The position numbers were made by a program, and so were the translations under genes. Under the pieces are notes generated by a model. That model made no database searches, was not told where the DNA came from, and saw nothing but the letters and a program-made list of their open reading frames with translations. A DNA stretch of 64,000 bases from UBA2705 sp963977125. GTDB lineage: Bacteria; Pseudomonadota; Alphaproteobacteria; Micavibrionales; Micavibrionaceae. The stretch is from contig CAXBNJ010000001.1 in the NCBI GenBank assembly GCA_963977125.1, forward strand, positions 310,001 to 374,000, read 5' to 3'. Shown here in pieces: positions 34,658-43,511 of this stretch. The first letter of the stretch is position 1. Every line of letters starts with the position of its first letter.

Positions 34658-35880
34658 AGCTTTAAACCTTCATGTGGGCGCGCACGGACGACGCTGTTTG
34701 TATTGGGATCAATAAGGGACGACATAGTCGGCGTTAAACACACGCGCACTAATTCTTCACCATCTGAACCACGGGTTAAATAGCGTTCTAAGTCGCTAGG
34801 CTCTTTACTCGGGGGCGTAGTACCCAATAGATAAACATCACTGGCCTTTAAATTCAGGCCAAGTGTCTTATTCGTCTGCGCCAAAGCTTGCTGCTGAGTG
34901 GCGCTATATTTGCGCGGTAAGTCGTGCACGCCATTATTCTTCATTATCTCAGTACCGATATTCAAGGCCAATAAATTCTTGAACCATTTATTGCCAAATA
35001 AACCTGGATACTCCTCTTTACTTAACATGCCACCAATACGGTGGTAATAAGCACCGCAAGGCTTACTTAAAGAGAAAAATACGGCGGGGATATTGCTATG
35101 CGTGGCATTAACGCTAAATTCGCGACCAACACAGCCTACATAAGTGACATCAAGCATGATCTCGGCGCTGGGTTGCTGCGTGTTCAAAGCATTCGCAAAG
35201 TCATCAAAATCATCCCAAACATTGCCATCAATGGCTGAGGGCTGAGAGATATAAAATTGTTCATTCGGGCCAATTTTACTCATCGCATCTTTCCAATCAG
35301 CACGGCTATGGGTTTGCACTTCTATACCGGCGGCATCGGCATAGGCGCTAAAGCCTTCATATTCGCCGATGAATACGTGTATGACAGGTTTTTCTGCGCG
35401 TGCATGTGATGTTGTGGCGTAGCTGTTAATGGCTTCACGTAGCGCTTCGCTAGCGCCCGCTGTGGGGTACATATAAGGGAAGTCATCCCATTGCGCGTTT
35501 ATAATCGGGCTTGTCCAATTTTTCCATGTCGTAAAAAAGTCTTCATGCATGACGTCTTGTTTTTGTGTCCATGCTTCACGATACATATCACGAAAGATCT
35601 CGCGCTGGGTGGATAGCGCTTGCGTGAGTTGCTGGGCGAGGGCGATAGGGTCGCTTGGCGCGCCAGCATTAAAAATATCTTGAAGCTTATGCGCAAGAAT
35701 ATCACGCTGCACGCCACCATCTAAGATGCGGTCAATCGTCGCTTCGGTTTCTGGTAAAACCAGTGAGTATATAGTCTTGGAAACGCCTGCATTTTCAAGA
35801 ACGCTATTTAAAATCTTATATGGATCGGTCATTAATCTCAGCTCAATATGTTTAGGTTTATTTTTCATAGCACGGGGCAT
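34654..35880 (-). CDS. PLP-dependent fold-type-I enzyme (aminotransferase class I/II-like)
   Basis: 408 residues. The class I/II aminotransferase signature is visible: YPTAGASEALREAI (138-151, phosphate-binding loop), FYISQPSAIDGNVWDDF (the substrate Asn region), LDVTYVG (243-249, Asp and Tyr contacting PLP) and FFSLSKPCGAYYHRIG (268-283) with Lys273 as the Schiff-base lysine. The sequence is far from common housekeeping aminotransferases and has a ~130-residue helical N-terminal region. Starts at 35880, 35868 and 35832 (MTDPYKIL) are all possible, and 35832 looks the most natural. It is the first gene of a two-gene unit with the HExxH protein. Substrate unknown. Confidence 0.72.
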   Translation of the reverse strand: MPRAMKNKPKHIELRLMTDPYKILNSVLENAGVSKTIYSLVLPETEATIDRILDGGVQRDILAHKLQDIFNAGAPSDPIALAQQLTQALSTQREIFRDMYREAWTQKQDVMHEDFFTTWKNWTSPIINAQWDDFPYMYPTAGASEALREAINSYATTSHARAEKPVIHVFIGEYEGFSAYADAAGIEVQTHSRADWKDAMSKIGPNEQFYISQPSAIDGNVWDDFDDFANALNTQQPSAEIMLDVTYVGCVGREFSVNATHSNIPAVFFSLSKPCGAYYHRIGGMLSKEEYPGLFGNKWFKNLLALNIGTEIMKNNGVHDLPRKYSATQQQALAQTNKTLGLNLKASDVYLLGTTPPSKEPSDLERYLTRGSDGEELVRVCLTPTMSSLIDPNTNSVVRARPHEGLKL

Positions 35881-35981
35881 AAAAGGAGATCAAGTGTTTT
35901 CATATTAATTGACACAAAGGGCTTGGTTATGTTAATTAATATGCCGTGTGTGAATATAATGATGAATAGAGGGATTTTAAG

Positions 35982-37016
35982 ATGACGGATGAGCTCGATA
36001 AAATAATGGACGATCTGAATAAAAATCAGGAAAAATCTCAAGCAAAACAAAATAATCCGTGCCGTAAATATATAAAGAAAGCGCATCAGGCTTTAGACAG
36101 CGCCAGCCAAACATACGACAAATATAGTCGCTGGGTTACGTGGCCGTTAGCCGCTGCATTCATTAGCGTGGCTTCGGTAAGCCATGGCTTATATGAGGCC
36201 AACCCAGAAAGTTTCAAAGAATTTGTAAAGCATAAAGCTAATGACCGGTTGAAGGATTATCTACCAAGTTGGTATGAAGAAAAAACATATACTTATCCTA
36301 AAGTGTCTTTGGATCAAGCCAGTTTAAATTCTATGGTTGTGCCTAAATATGTAGATAAGAGAATGAAATTTGCCGTAGAGAGTACAGGGCTTGAATATGA
36401 TATGCTGCGCGTAATCGGTGCGCAAGAAAGCTCTTTTAAAGCAACGGTCGTTAATCAGTTTACGAAAGCCTGCGGCATTATGCAGCTTGTCCCTTCAACG
36501 CAGTTAGACCTGATGTATAATTACGGTGAAGAATATGGCTATGAGCGTTTATCAAAGCATATTAAGCGCGTAGGCGGTAAGACCAGCATTAAAAACCCTA
36601 AATTAAAACAAACTATTTTGAATATATGTACAGATGCATTTTTCTCTTTAGAGATGGGCGCCGAATATGCGCGTGAGAATATTGATAAACTGCATAAAGA
36701 CTTTCCTGATCGTTATGTAAGCTATACAGACATTTATATGTACCACTTCCTCGGCGGGAATGGCGGGCGGAAATTTATTGCTAATTTAGAAGACACGCCC
36801 AATCGCTTAGCCGTTGAAGACTATTCGAGCCGCGTGTTAAAGGGCAATAAAGCCACATTCTATAAAGAAGACGGCAAGCCGCGCAGTTATGCTGAAATAT
36901 ACAAATTTTATGCAGAAAAACTCAGCACGACGATTATCGCGCCAGATCAACAGCGCTTTGAGACTCACTATAGTTGGGATGCATTTTTAGGACGTGCGAA
37001 TTTTAATTTAGGGTAA
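35982..37016 (+). CDS. Membrane-anchored lytic transglycosylase-like protein (SLT domain)
   Basis: 344 residues. A charged cytoplasmic N-terminus and a single transmembrane segment (about 51-70) precede an SLT-type domain with catalytic-type Glu149 in GAQESSF and TKACGIMQLVPST. The C-terminal part (DIYMYHFLGGNGGRKFIANL through RSYAEIYKFYAEKL) is shared with the transglycosylase at 44441, so the two are paralogues. Expected role: cleavage of the glycan backbone of peptidoglycan, tethered to the inner membrane. It is divergent from the PLP-enzyme gene across 101 bases. Confidence 0.78.
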   Translation: MTDELDKIMDDLNKNQEKSQAKQNNPCRKYIKKAHQALDSASQTYDKYSRWVTWPLAAAFISVASVSHGLYEANPESFKEFVKHKANDRLKDYLPSWYEEKTYTYPKVSLDQASLNSMVVPKYVDKRMKFAVESTGLEYDMLRVIGAQESSFKATVVNQFTKACGIMQLVPSTQLDLMYNYGEEYGYERLSKHIKRVGGKTSIKNPKLKQTILNICTDAFFSLEMGAEYARENIDKLHKDFPDRYVSYTDIYMYHFLGGNGGRKFIANLEDTPNRLAVEDYSSRVLKGNKATFYKEDGKPRSYAEIYKFYAEKLSTTIIAPDQQRFETHYSWDAFLGRANFNLG

Positions 37017-37097
37017 GATATTGTCTATCGATAATAAAATACAGAAATTTTTTGTAGTATGAAATTTGTACCACCTTTAATTTTAAAAAAGTTAATG

Positions 37098-37112
37098 TTA
37101 AGAATTCGTTAA
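37098..37112. promoter_or_regulatory. CtrA-type binding site upstream of the ClpP-like gene
   Basis: TTAAGAATTCGTTAA is an exact TTAA-N7-TTAA match, 142 bases before the start at 37254. The function is inferred from the CtrA consensus; the spacer is AT-rich, which raises the chance of coincidence. Confidence 0.5.
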
Positions 37113-37253
37113 GTTTAAAGGGCAGAGAAGGTGTTTAGAGGATAAGTTATATTAGCGTGTTGAAAAATATACTTGCCATATTAAATATTCTGTTCTAATG
37201 TGTCTTTCTAACAATAAACATAATACTTATATAAAAAACAGCGGGAGTATGTT

Positions 37254-37997
37254 ATGAGCCAAATTATTTTTCCAGATGATGTTGTATGGATGAAAGGTAA
37301 ACTTTTAAATACCTTCAATCAAATGGCTATGGGTGGCGCGATGCCAACACAGTCAATGGCAGCGCAGGCATCTTATATGCCACAGCTTAAAATCAAAACA
37401 GCCAACGGTATTGAAATGCAAGACCCGATTAGTGCTCTCTATCAAGAAGGTCGGACTGTTTTTCTTAATGGCCAAGTTGAAGATAATATGGCGCAATTAA
37501 TTGTTGCACAGCTTTTACAGCTCGAAGCGCATGCTCCAGGCACAGATATTACATTGCTTATCAACTCACCAGGTGGGGTGGTAACAGCAGGCATGGCGAT
37601 TTATGATACTATGAATGATATATCATCTGATGTTTCGACTATCTGCATGGGCCAAGCGGCCTCTATGGGCGCATTCTTGCTTTCAGCAGGCGCGCCAGGC
37701 AAGCGTATGGCGCTTCCATCAGCACGCATCATGATTCACCAACCGCTTGGTGGTTTCCAAGGTCAAGCGACCGATTGTGATATTCACAACAAAGAAATGC
37801 AGCGTATTAAGAAAGAGCTGAACACATTACTCGCAAAACATGCTGGTAAGACCGTTGAAGAGCTTACTGCAGATACTGAACGTGATAACTTTATGGGTGC
37901 AGCTGAGGCGGCTAAATATGGTTTGATTGATAAGGTAAGAATGCCGGCCGTCGCGCAAGCCGCCGCGCCTAAGGCAGCAGCACCAAAACAGCCATAA
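37254..37997 (+). CDS. ClpP-family serine protease with N- and C-terminal extensions
   Basis: 247 residues against about 200 for a standard ClpP. The catalytic triad is present: Ser137 (GQAASMGAFLL), His162 (MIHQPLGG) and Asp211 (TERDNFMGA). INSPGGVVTAGMAIYDTM and the dimerisation handle also match. About 50 extra residues at the N-terminus (Met/Gln/Ala-rich) and an Ala/Pro/Lys tail of about 20 residues are unusual. It is not followed by clpX or lon, where the housekeeping clpP normally sits, so it may be a second, specialised ClpP. A CtrA-type box precedes it and a strong terminator follows. Confidence 0.88.
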   Translation: MSQIIFPDDVVWMKGKLLNTFNQMAMGGAMPTQSMAAQASYMPQLKIKTANGIEMQDPISALYQEGRTVFLNGQVEDNMAQLIVAQLLQLEAHAPGTDITLLINSPGGVVTAGMAIYDTMNDISSDVSTICMGQAASMGAFLLSAGAPGKRMALPSARIMIHQPLGGFQGQATDCDIHNKEMQRIKKELNTLLAKHAGKTVEELTADTERDNFMGAAEAAKYGLIDKVRMPAVAQAAAPKAAAPKQP

Positions 37998-38026
37998 TCA
38001 ATACGATTACAGCATAAAAGATATTC

Positions 38027-38062
38027 AAAACGCTGCCCGTATAATTCAGGCAGCGTTTTTTT
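38027..38062 (+). terminator. Intrinsic terminator of the ClpP-like gene
   Basis: AAAACGCTGCC / GGCAGCGTTTT 11-bp stem (38027-38037, 38049-38059) followed by a T-run to 38062. Confidence 0.92.
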
Positions 38063-38129
38063 GTGCGTGAACGGCACTGATTATCCAAAGGATATTCACA
38101 TCGGCTTGTCTGTGGTCTATATAGGACAG

Positions 38130-41093
38130 ATGCAAAATAAGCTTCGGGACATATATGGTTTTTTAATCAGCGCGCGCATGGTGTTTTACATCATGCCGCC
38201 GCTTATGGTTTTGTTGATTGCGGGCACATTGGCGCAAAAGGATATGGGTTTATATCAAGCAACGAAACTATTCTTTGCAGGGCCTATATGCTGGGCTTTG
38301 CTTGGGCTTTTAACTTTTTGCTTAACGCTTAAATTTTTGTTTGCCAGTGTTTGGTCATGGCAAAAAGCCGGCATTATACTTTCGCATCTAGGGGTGTTGA
38401 TCTTACTTTATGGTGGTGGGTTAACCGCGCTGAATAATAAAGAAGGCTATTTGATTATTCCCGAAGGCGGGCGGGCGAGCACCGTATTGGATTATCATGA
38501 CCGCGCCTTGGTGCTTTTAAAAGACGGCTATGTTGCCACAAAATGGTTCCATAATCAGTTAAAAGCAGGGCAAGTCTTAACCGTGCCCGATGGTGCATTT
38601 GACATTACTATTAAAGATTTTTGTTTGAACTGCACAATTACGGCGCGCGATACGGTTGATGAAAACAGCTTTGGTATGGCCAGTAAAGTGCAGCTAAGCG
38701 CCAAAGGCCTTGAAAAAGAAGATGAAGCGAATCTCTCTGGCGTCACTTTTGCGGTGGACGGGCTAAGCTATATCTTATTTGAGGGCTATACTAAGCCTTT
38801 GGAATTTGAAGGCTATGAGCTTATCTACGGTAAAGCGCAGCGCCCTTTACCGTTTGCCATAGAGCTTAAAGACTTTAAGCTGGATCGTTATAGCGGCACG
38901 GCAATGGCGCAATCCTATAGCTCAGATATTATTGTTCATGATGGTGACGTTGCTTGGCCTGTGACCATTAAAATGAACACGCCGCTGCGTTATAAAGGCT
39001 ACACATTTTTCCAATCCAGCTTTGTTGAACGCCCAGATGAACCTGATTCAACGATTTTAAGTGTTGTAGAAAATAAAGGCTGGTTATTCCCTTATATTGG
39101 TACAGCGATTATGGCTTTTGGTTTGTTGTTTCATATGTTTATGCGTTTTTCTTTTCGCATTAAACGAGCTTTGCCTGTGCTTGTCACGGCGCTGATTTTC
39201 TCCTTTAGCTATAATGGTTTAGGGCATAATGCGCATGCCGCATCTTTGGATTATCAAAGATTTTCTGTCTTACCCGTAATGCATGAGGGGCGCTTGCAGC
39301 CACTTGATAGCTTTGCGCGGCTTTATTTAAAGCGCTTTTCAGGTTATGACCAGATCGCAGGGCAATCGGCTATTGTTTGGCTCTCTGAAATGTTATTTGA
39401 TCCGGCGCGCGCTATGCAGCGTCCTGTTTTTAAAGTCATACATCCCGAAATTCGCGATCAATTGGCCTTAAGTGATGAAGATGGCCGCTTAGTGAGCCTT
39501 GAAAGGCTCAGTCCATTCCTTGGGCAGACCGCGCCGCAAATGAATGCTTTAATGGCGACAGACTCAGCGGATCGCTCATCAGGGCAGCAGGCCTTATTAA
39601 GCTTGCATGAAAATGCTTTGGCTTATGTTCAGATTTTGCGCAGCTTTTCGACATTTTTACCGTTAAATATCGACCTGCCTGAACAATACGTACAATTATT
39701 CGCTGCGCAGCCATTGGCTGCGGGGCAATGGTCTCAAAAAGGCATTTACCGCTATATTGATCTGTTGCCCATACTGCCCGCTATCTATGATGAGATTGCC
39801 AAGATAACAACAGAGAAAGGCCTCGATATCGAAGCCTTTAGCGCAGAAGAAGCCCGCATCATTACTTTGGGCTACACGGTTGAAACGATCGGGCGTAATT
39901 CTCAAGATAATAGCTTATTGCGGATTATACCATATGAGAATGAAGGCCGCTTTGATTGGTTGTCGCCTTGGGCGATGATTAATGCGGGGGCCAGTGACCC
40001 GCGCAACACAATAATTCTATCGGAATGGCAGGCGTTGATACAAGCTTATCACGCGCAGGATAGCGATGCTTGGCAAGTGAGTAACTTTTCACTTTCTAAG
40101 GCTTATACACAAGGCGGTACGGTCGCGCAAAGGCGTTTAAGCGCTGAGAAGCTTTATAATACTTGGCCATTAGGCGGCATATTAATTGGGCTTTATAGCT
40201 TAAGTTTATTGGCGCTTTTCCTTTTTGTAATAAAAAGCGGCATGATCAAACCTTTATTCACGACCGGCTTTATGACGGCGAGTGCGGGGGTGGTTTTACA
40301 CGCAGGCCTGATGGCTTTACGGGTGTATATATTAGATCGGCCTCCCGTTGGCACGCTGTATGAATCAATGCTGTTCGTTGCGCTTATTGCCAGTTTCACC
40401 GCTTTGATGATTGAGCGAAAACACCATAATGGCTTTGCCTTGCTCGGCGGGGTAATGACGGCTTTGATCTTAATGCTGATTTCCCCTTATTTTATTCATG
40501 AAGGCGGCACAAGCTTTGGCGTGTTAGTCGCCGTTCTAAATACATCTTTTTGGCTGACCACGCATGTGCTGTGTATTACGGCGGGGTATGGATTGTGTAT
40601 TTTGGCGGCAATTTGCGCGCATATTTACCTTATTCGCCAAGCCCTAAATATAACGCAAGGGGATAAGCTGTTTATGAGCGCCTTCCGTTTATCCATAGCG
40701 GCCTTGTTCTTTACGGCATTTGGCACGGTACTTGGCGGTATTTGGGCTGATCAAAGCTGGGGGCGTTTTTGGGGCTGGGATCCAAAAGAAAACGGCGCTT
40801 TGCTGATTGTGCTTTGGTTGATTTGGGCATTGCATGGTCGCCAATCGGGCATAATGGATACAACGCGTTATGCTGCGGCGGTGGCTTATTTGGTGGTGAT
40901 TGTAACTTTATCGTGGTTCGGGGTGAATTTACTGAGTGTCGGTCTACATGCTTATGGCTTTATTAGTGGTATTGCTTATGGCATAGCAGGGGTAACGTTT
41001 GTTGAAACGCTGCTTATTCTGGCGTTAATGCGGCGTATTAAACAGATTAAGCGTCAGAAAAACACGGAAAAAAAGGTAAGTCATGCGTCCTAA
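38130..41093 (+). CDS. ccsBA: Fused System II cytochrome c synthase CcsBA (ResB + CcsA/ResC)
   Basis: 987 residues from ATG 38130 (AGGA just upstream). The N-terminal third is ResB/CcsB-like: several membrane helices, then a periplasmic beta-rich domain with DITIKDFCL and MNTPLRYKGYTFFQSSF. The middle part (MHEGRLQPLDSFARLYLKRF) is typical of fused CcsBA. The C-terminal half is CcsA: multiple helices, PPVGTLYESMLF and the heme-handling WGRFWGWDPKE motif about 100 residues from the end. CcsBA moves heme across the membrane and attaches it to apocytochrome c CxxCH sites. It overlaps tlpA by 11 bases. Frames extending upstream run into the previous terminator. Confidence 0.9.
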   Translation: MQNKLRDIYGFLISARMVFYIMPPLMVLLIAGTLAQKDMGLYQATKLFFAGPICWALLGLLTFCLTLKFLFASVWSWQKAGIILSHLGVLILLYGGGLTALNNKEGYLIIPEGGRASTVLDYHDRALVLLKDGYVATKWFHNQLKAGQVLTVPDGAFDITIKDFCLNCTITARDTVDENSFGMASKVQLSAKGLEKEDEANLSGVTFAVDGLSYILFEGYTKPLEFEGYELIYGKAQRPLPFAIELKDFKLDRYSGTAMAQSYSSDIIVHDGDVAWPVTIKMNTPLRYKGYTFFQSSFVERPDEPDSTILSVVENKGWLFPYIGTAIMAFGLLFHMFMRFSFRIKRALPVLVTALIFSFSYNGLGHNAHAASLDYQRFSVLPVMHEGRLQPLDSFARLYLKRFSGYDQIAGQSAIVWLSEMLFDPARAMQRPVFKVIHPEIRDQLALSDEDGRLVSLERLSPFLGQTAPQMNALMATDSADRSSGQQALLSLHENALAYVQILRSFSTFLPLNIDLPEQYVQLFAAQPLAAGQWSQKGIYRYIDLLPILPAIYDEIAKITTEKGLDIEAFSAEEARIITLGYTVETIGRNSQDNSLLRIIPYENEGRFDWLSPWAMINAGASDPRNTIILSEWQALIQAYHAQDSDAWQVSNFSLSKAYTQGGTVAQRRLSAEKLYNTWPLGGILIGLYSLSLLALFLFVIKSGMIKPLFTTGFMTASAGVVLHAGLMALRVYILDRPPVGTLYESMLFVALIASFTALMIERKHHNGFALLGGVMTALILMLISPYFIHEGGTSFGVLVAVLNTSFWLTTHVLCITAGYGLCILAAICAHIYLIRQALNITQGDKLFMSAFRLSIAALFFTAFGTVLGGIWADQSWGRFWGWDPKENGALLIVLWLIWALHGRQSGIMDTTRYAAAVAYLVVIVTLSWFGVNLLSVGLHAYGFISGIAYGIAGVTFVETLLILALMRRIKQIKRQKNTEKKVSHAS

Positions 41094-41649
41094 TTTTATT
41101 ATATTAATTGTGGTTATTACCCTAGGCCTTGGCAGCGCTTATTATCTGCGCAATATTGAAGCCGATGAATCCATGCGTTATGCGCCAGTGAATACGGATT
41201 TGCCTGAGTTTAAACGCCAGCGTCTTTCTGATTTTTCGATTAGACGTTTATCGGATAATAAATTGTTGAATATGCCCGATGACAGCCAAGGCAAAGTCTT
41301 ATTGCTTAACTTTTGGGCTTCATGGTGCGCGCCTTGTGTGGCTGAATTTCCTTTATTGATTGATATAGCAGAGCGCTTTAGCGACGATCTTATTTTCTTG
41401 GGCTTATCAAGTGATATGAATGTGACGGCAATAGATAGGTTTTTCAAAAAAATTAGCTATGTACCACAGCCTAATGAGTGGATAGCCCATGATGCTATGG
41501 GCAGTGTAACCAGCGGTCGCTTTAAAGTGTTTATGTTGCCAGAGACGATGTTGATTGATCAAGAGGGGCTTTTGATTAGAAAATATGTTGGCTTTGATTG
41601 GTCTGAGGATGAGATGGTCGCTGACATAGAAAACTTGCTGCAAAAATAA
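41083..41649 (+). CDS. TlpA/ResA-type thioredoxin-like protein
   Basis: 188 residues with an uncleaved N-terminal signal anchor (about 4-22). The thioredoxin fold carries Cys82-Ala-Pro-Cys85 in LLLNFWASWCAPCVAEFPLL, and MLPETMLID supplies the cis-Pro region. In cytochrome c System II the ResA-type partner keeps the apocytochrome CxxCH cysteines reduced in the periplasm. The 11-base overlap with ccsBA supports that role directly. AAGG precedes the start. Confidence 0.92.
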   Translation: MRPNFIILIVVITLGLGSAYYLRNIEADESMRYAPVNTDLPEFKRQRLSDFSIRRLSDNKLLNMPDDSQGKVLLLNFWASWCAPCVAEFPLLIDIAERFSDDLIFLGLSSDMNVTAIDRFFKKISYVPQPNEWIAHDAMGSVTSGRFKVFMLPETMLIDQEGLLIRKYVGFDWSEDEMVADIENLLQK

Positions 41650-41674
41650 TCCTTTGCTGTATGATGCTTTCATC

Positions 41675-43501
41675 ATGTTTAAACAGAATAAAAATAAGCA
41701 CAAAATCACTGAGGCCGCGGATGATATTCGCCTTAGCGCCTTACCGCAAAATAAATGGGCTTTTATCTGGCTGTTTATTTTACAGGATAAGTGGAAATAT
41801 TTAAGCGTAGGTCTGTTATTTATGATCTCTAGTGCGCTGGATTCTCTGCCGCCTGTTTTCGTGAAATATATTTTAGATGCGATGACAACGCTGGATAATA
41901 AGGCCGAGATTTGGGATGCCTTAGCCTTGCCCATCGTACTTTTTGTCGTGCTGTGTTTATTTATGCAGCCTTTTTTTGCACAAGTCGGTGAATATCTAAA
42001 CGCGCTATATCGCCCTTTAGTCACCAATAAAATCCGTCGGCGTTTGGCTGTGTTTTTACAAGGGCATAGCTATGACTTCTTCCAAAATGATTTTGCTGGA
42101 AGATTATCGAGTAAGATCATTGAAACCCCGCAAGCCATCGTCGAAACCATCCATATTGTTATGGGGAGCCTGCTTTATGGCGCGATGGGGCTTATGGTTA
42201 CGGCCTTTTTCTTCGCGCAAGTTGGTTGGATTATCCCGTATATATTATTAATTTGGTTGATTGCTTATATCATCCTCGTGACGCATTTCGTGCCTAAGAT
42301 CTTAAAGCTCTCGACCATCGCGTATGAAGCGTTGAGTAAAGTGCGGGGGCGCTCTGTGGATACGATTACTAATATTTATACGGTGAAATTATTTTCACGC
42401 TGGCGCAAAGAGGATTCTTATCTTTGTGAGGCGATGAATGATTTAGTGGGCAAAGCCCAAAAAGAAAACCTACTGAACGTTAAAATGCGCCTGATTTTAG
42501 AAATTATTTCGGCGTTGTTCATTGGCGGTATGTTCTTTGCGGCGATATATGGTTGGATTGAAGGGCATTTAAGTCCCGGTGACGTGGCTATGGTGCTACC
42601 TATGTCTATTCGTATGATGCAAATGTCATGGTGGATGCAGGAAGTGTCTGTATTCCTGTTCCAAAATCTGGGGCAAGTTGAAGAAGGCCTCGTTGCGATT
42701 AATATGCGCCAAAAAGTCAAAGATGATAAAGGCGCCGCGACGCTTAAGGTTGGCGAAGGCGCTATTGATTTTGATAAGGTTTCGTTTAATTACGGCAGCG
42801 CTCCGATTTTTAAGGCGCTTGATATCCAGATTAAACCAGGCGAAAAAATTGGGCTTGTTGGCACCAGTGGCGCGGGTAAGAGTACGCTAACGCAAATTTT
42901 GCTGCGTTTTTATGATATTCAAAGCGGCGCTATTCGTATTGATGGCCAAGATATAGCCCATGTCAGTCAGGAAAGCTTGCGCAAAAATATTGCGATGATC
43001 CCGCAAGCGAATGATTTAATGCATCGGAGCGTCGCGGATAATATCCGTTATGGTCGCCTTGATGCCAGTGATGCCGAAATTATGGCGGCGGCTAAAGATG
43101 CCTATGCAGATGAGTTTATTTTAGACCTTGTCGATAAAGACGGTAATACAGGACTGGATGCTTTGGTCGGGGAGCGCGGCGTGCGTCTGTCTGGCGGCCA
43201 ACGCCAACGGATTGCCATTGCGCGCGCGATATTAAAAAATGCGCCGATATTAATCCTTGATGAGGCAACATCGGCGCTGGATAGTGAATCCGAACAGCTT
43301 ATACAAGAAGCAATGCTGCGGCTGATGCGCGGTAAAACAGTTATTGCTATTGCACATCGTCTTTCGACCATTTCGCATATGGATCGCTTATTAGTGATGG
43401 AAGATGGGGAGATAATCGAGCAAGGCACGCATCAAGAATTAATCGACCAAAAAGGCCAATACGCCAAATTATGGGCGATGCAATCTGGTGGTTTTATCTA
43501 G
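41675..43501 (+). CDS. ABC transporter, fused permease and ATPase (exporter type)
   Basis: A half-transporter of about 608 residues with an ABC_membrane domain (about 35-320, six helices) and a nucleotide-binding domain. Walker A GTSGAGKST is near residue 396-404, the signature LSGGQRQRIAIARAIL near 505 and Walker B ILILDEATSALD follows, with the H-loop in IAHRLSTISH. It would act as a homodimer. The substrate is unknown; its place 25 bases after tlpA suggests co-transcription with the cytochrome c maturation genes, though heme or thiol export should not be assumed. A TTG start at 41654 is the alternative. Confidence 0.9.
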   Translation: MFKQNKNKHKITEAADDIRLSALPQNKWAFIWLFILQDKWKYLSVGLLFMISSALDSLPPVFVKYILDAMTTLDNKAEIWDALALPIVLFVVLCLFMQPFFAQVGEYLNALYRPLVTNKIRRRLAVFLQGHSYDFFQNDFAGRLSSKIIETPQAIVETIHIVMGSLLYGAMGLMVTAFFFAQVGWIIPYILLIWLIAYIILVTHFVPKILKLSTIAYEALSKVRGRSVDTITNIYTVKLFSRWRKEDSYLCEAMNDLVGKAQKENLLNVKMRLILEIISALFIGGMFFAAIYGWIEGHLSPGDVAMVLPMSIRMMQMSWWMQEVSVFLFQNLGQVEEGLVAINMRQKVKDDKGAATLKVGEGAIDFDKVSFNYGSAPIFKALDIQIKPGEKIGLVGTSGAGKSTLTQILLRFYDIQSGAIRIDGQDIAHVSQESLRKNIAMIPQANDLMHRSVADNIRYGRLDASDAEIMAAAKDAYADEFILDLVDKDGNTGLDALVGERGVRLSGGQRQRIAIARAILKNAPILILDEATSALDSESEQLIQEAMLRLMRGKTVIAIAHRLSTISHMDRLLVMEDGEIIEQGTHQELIDQKGQYAKLWAMQSGGFI

Positions 43502-43511
43502 CTTGATTGAT

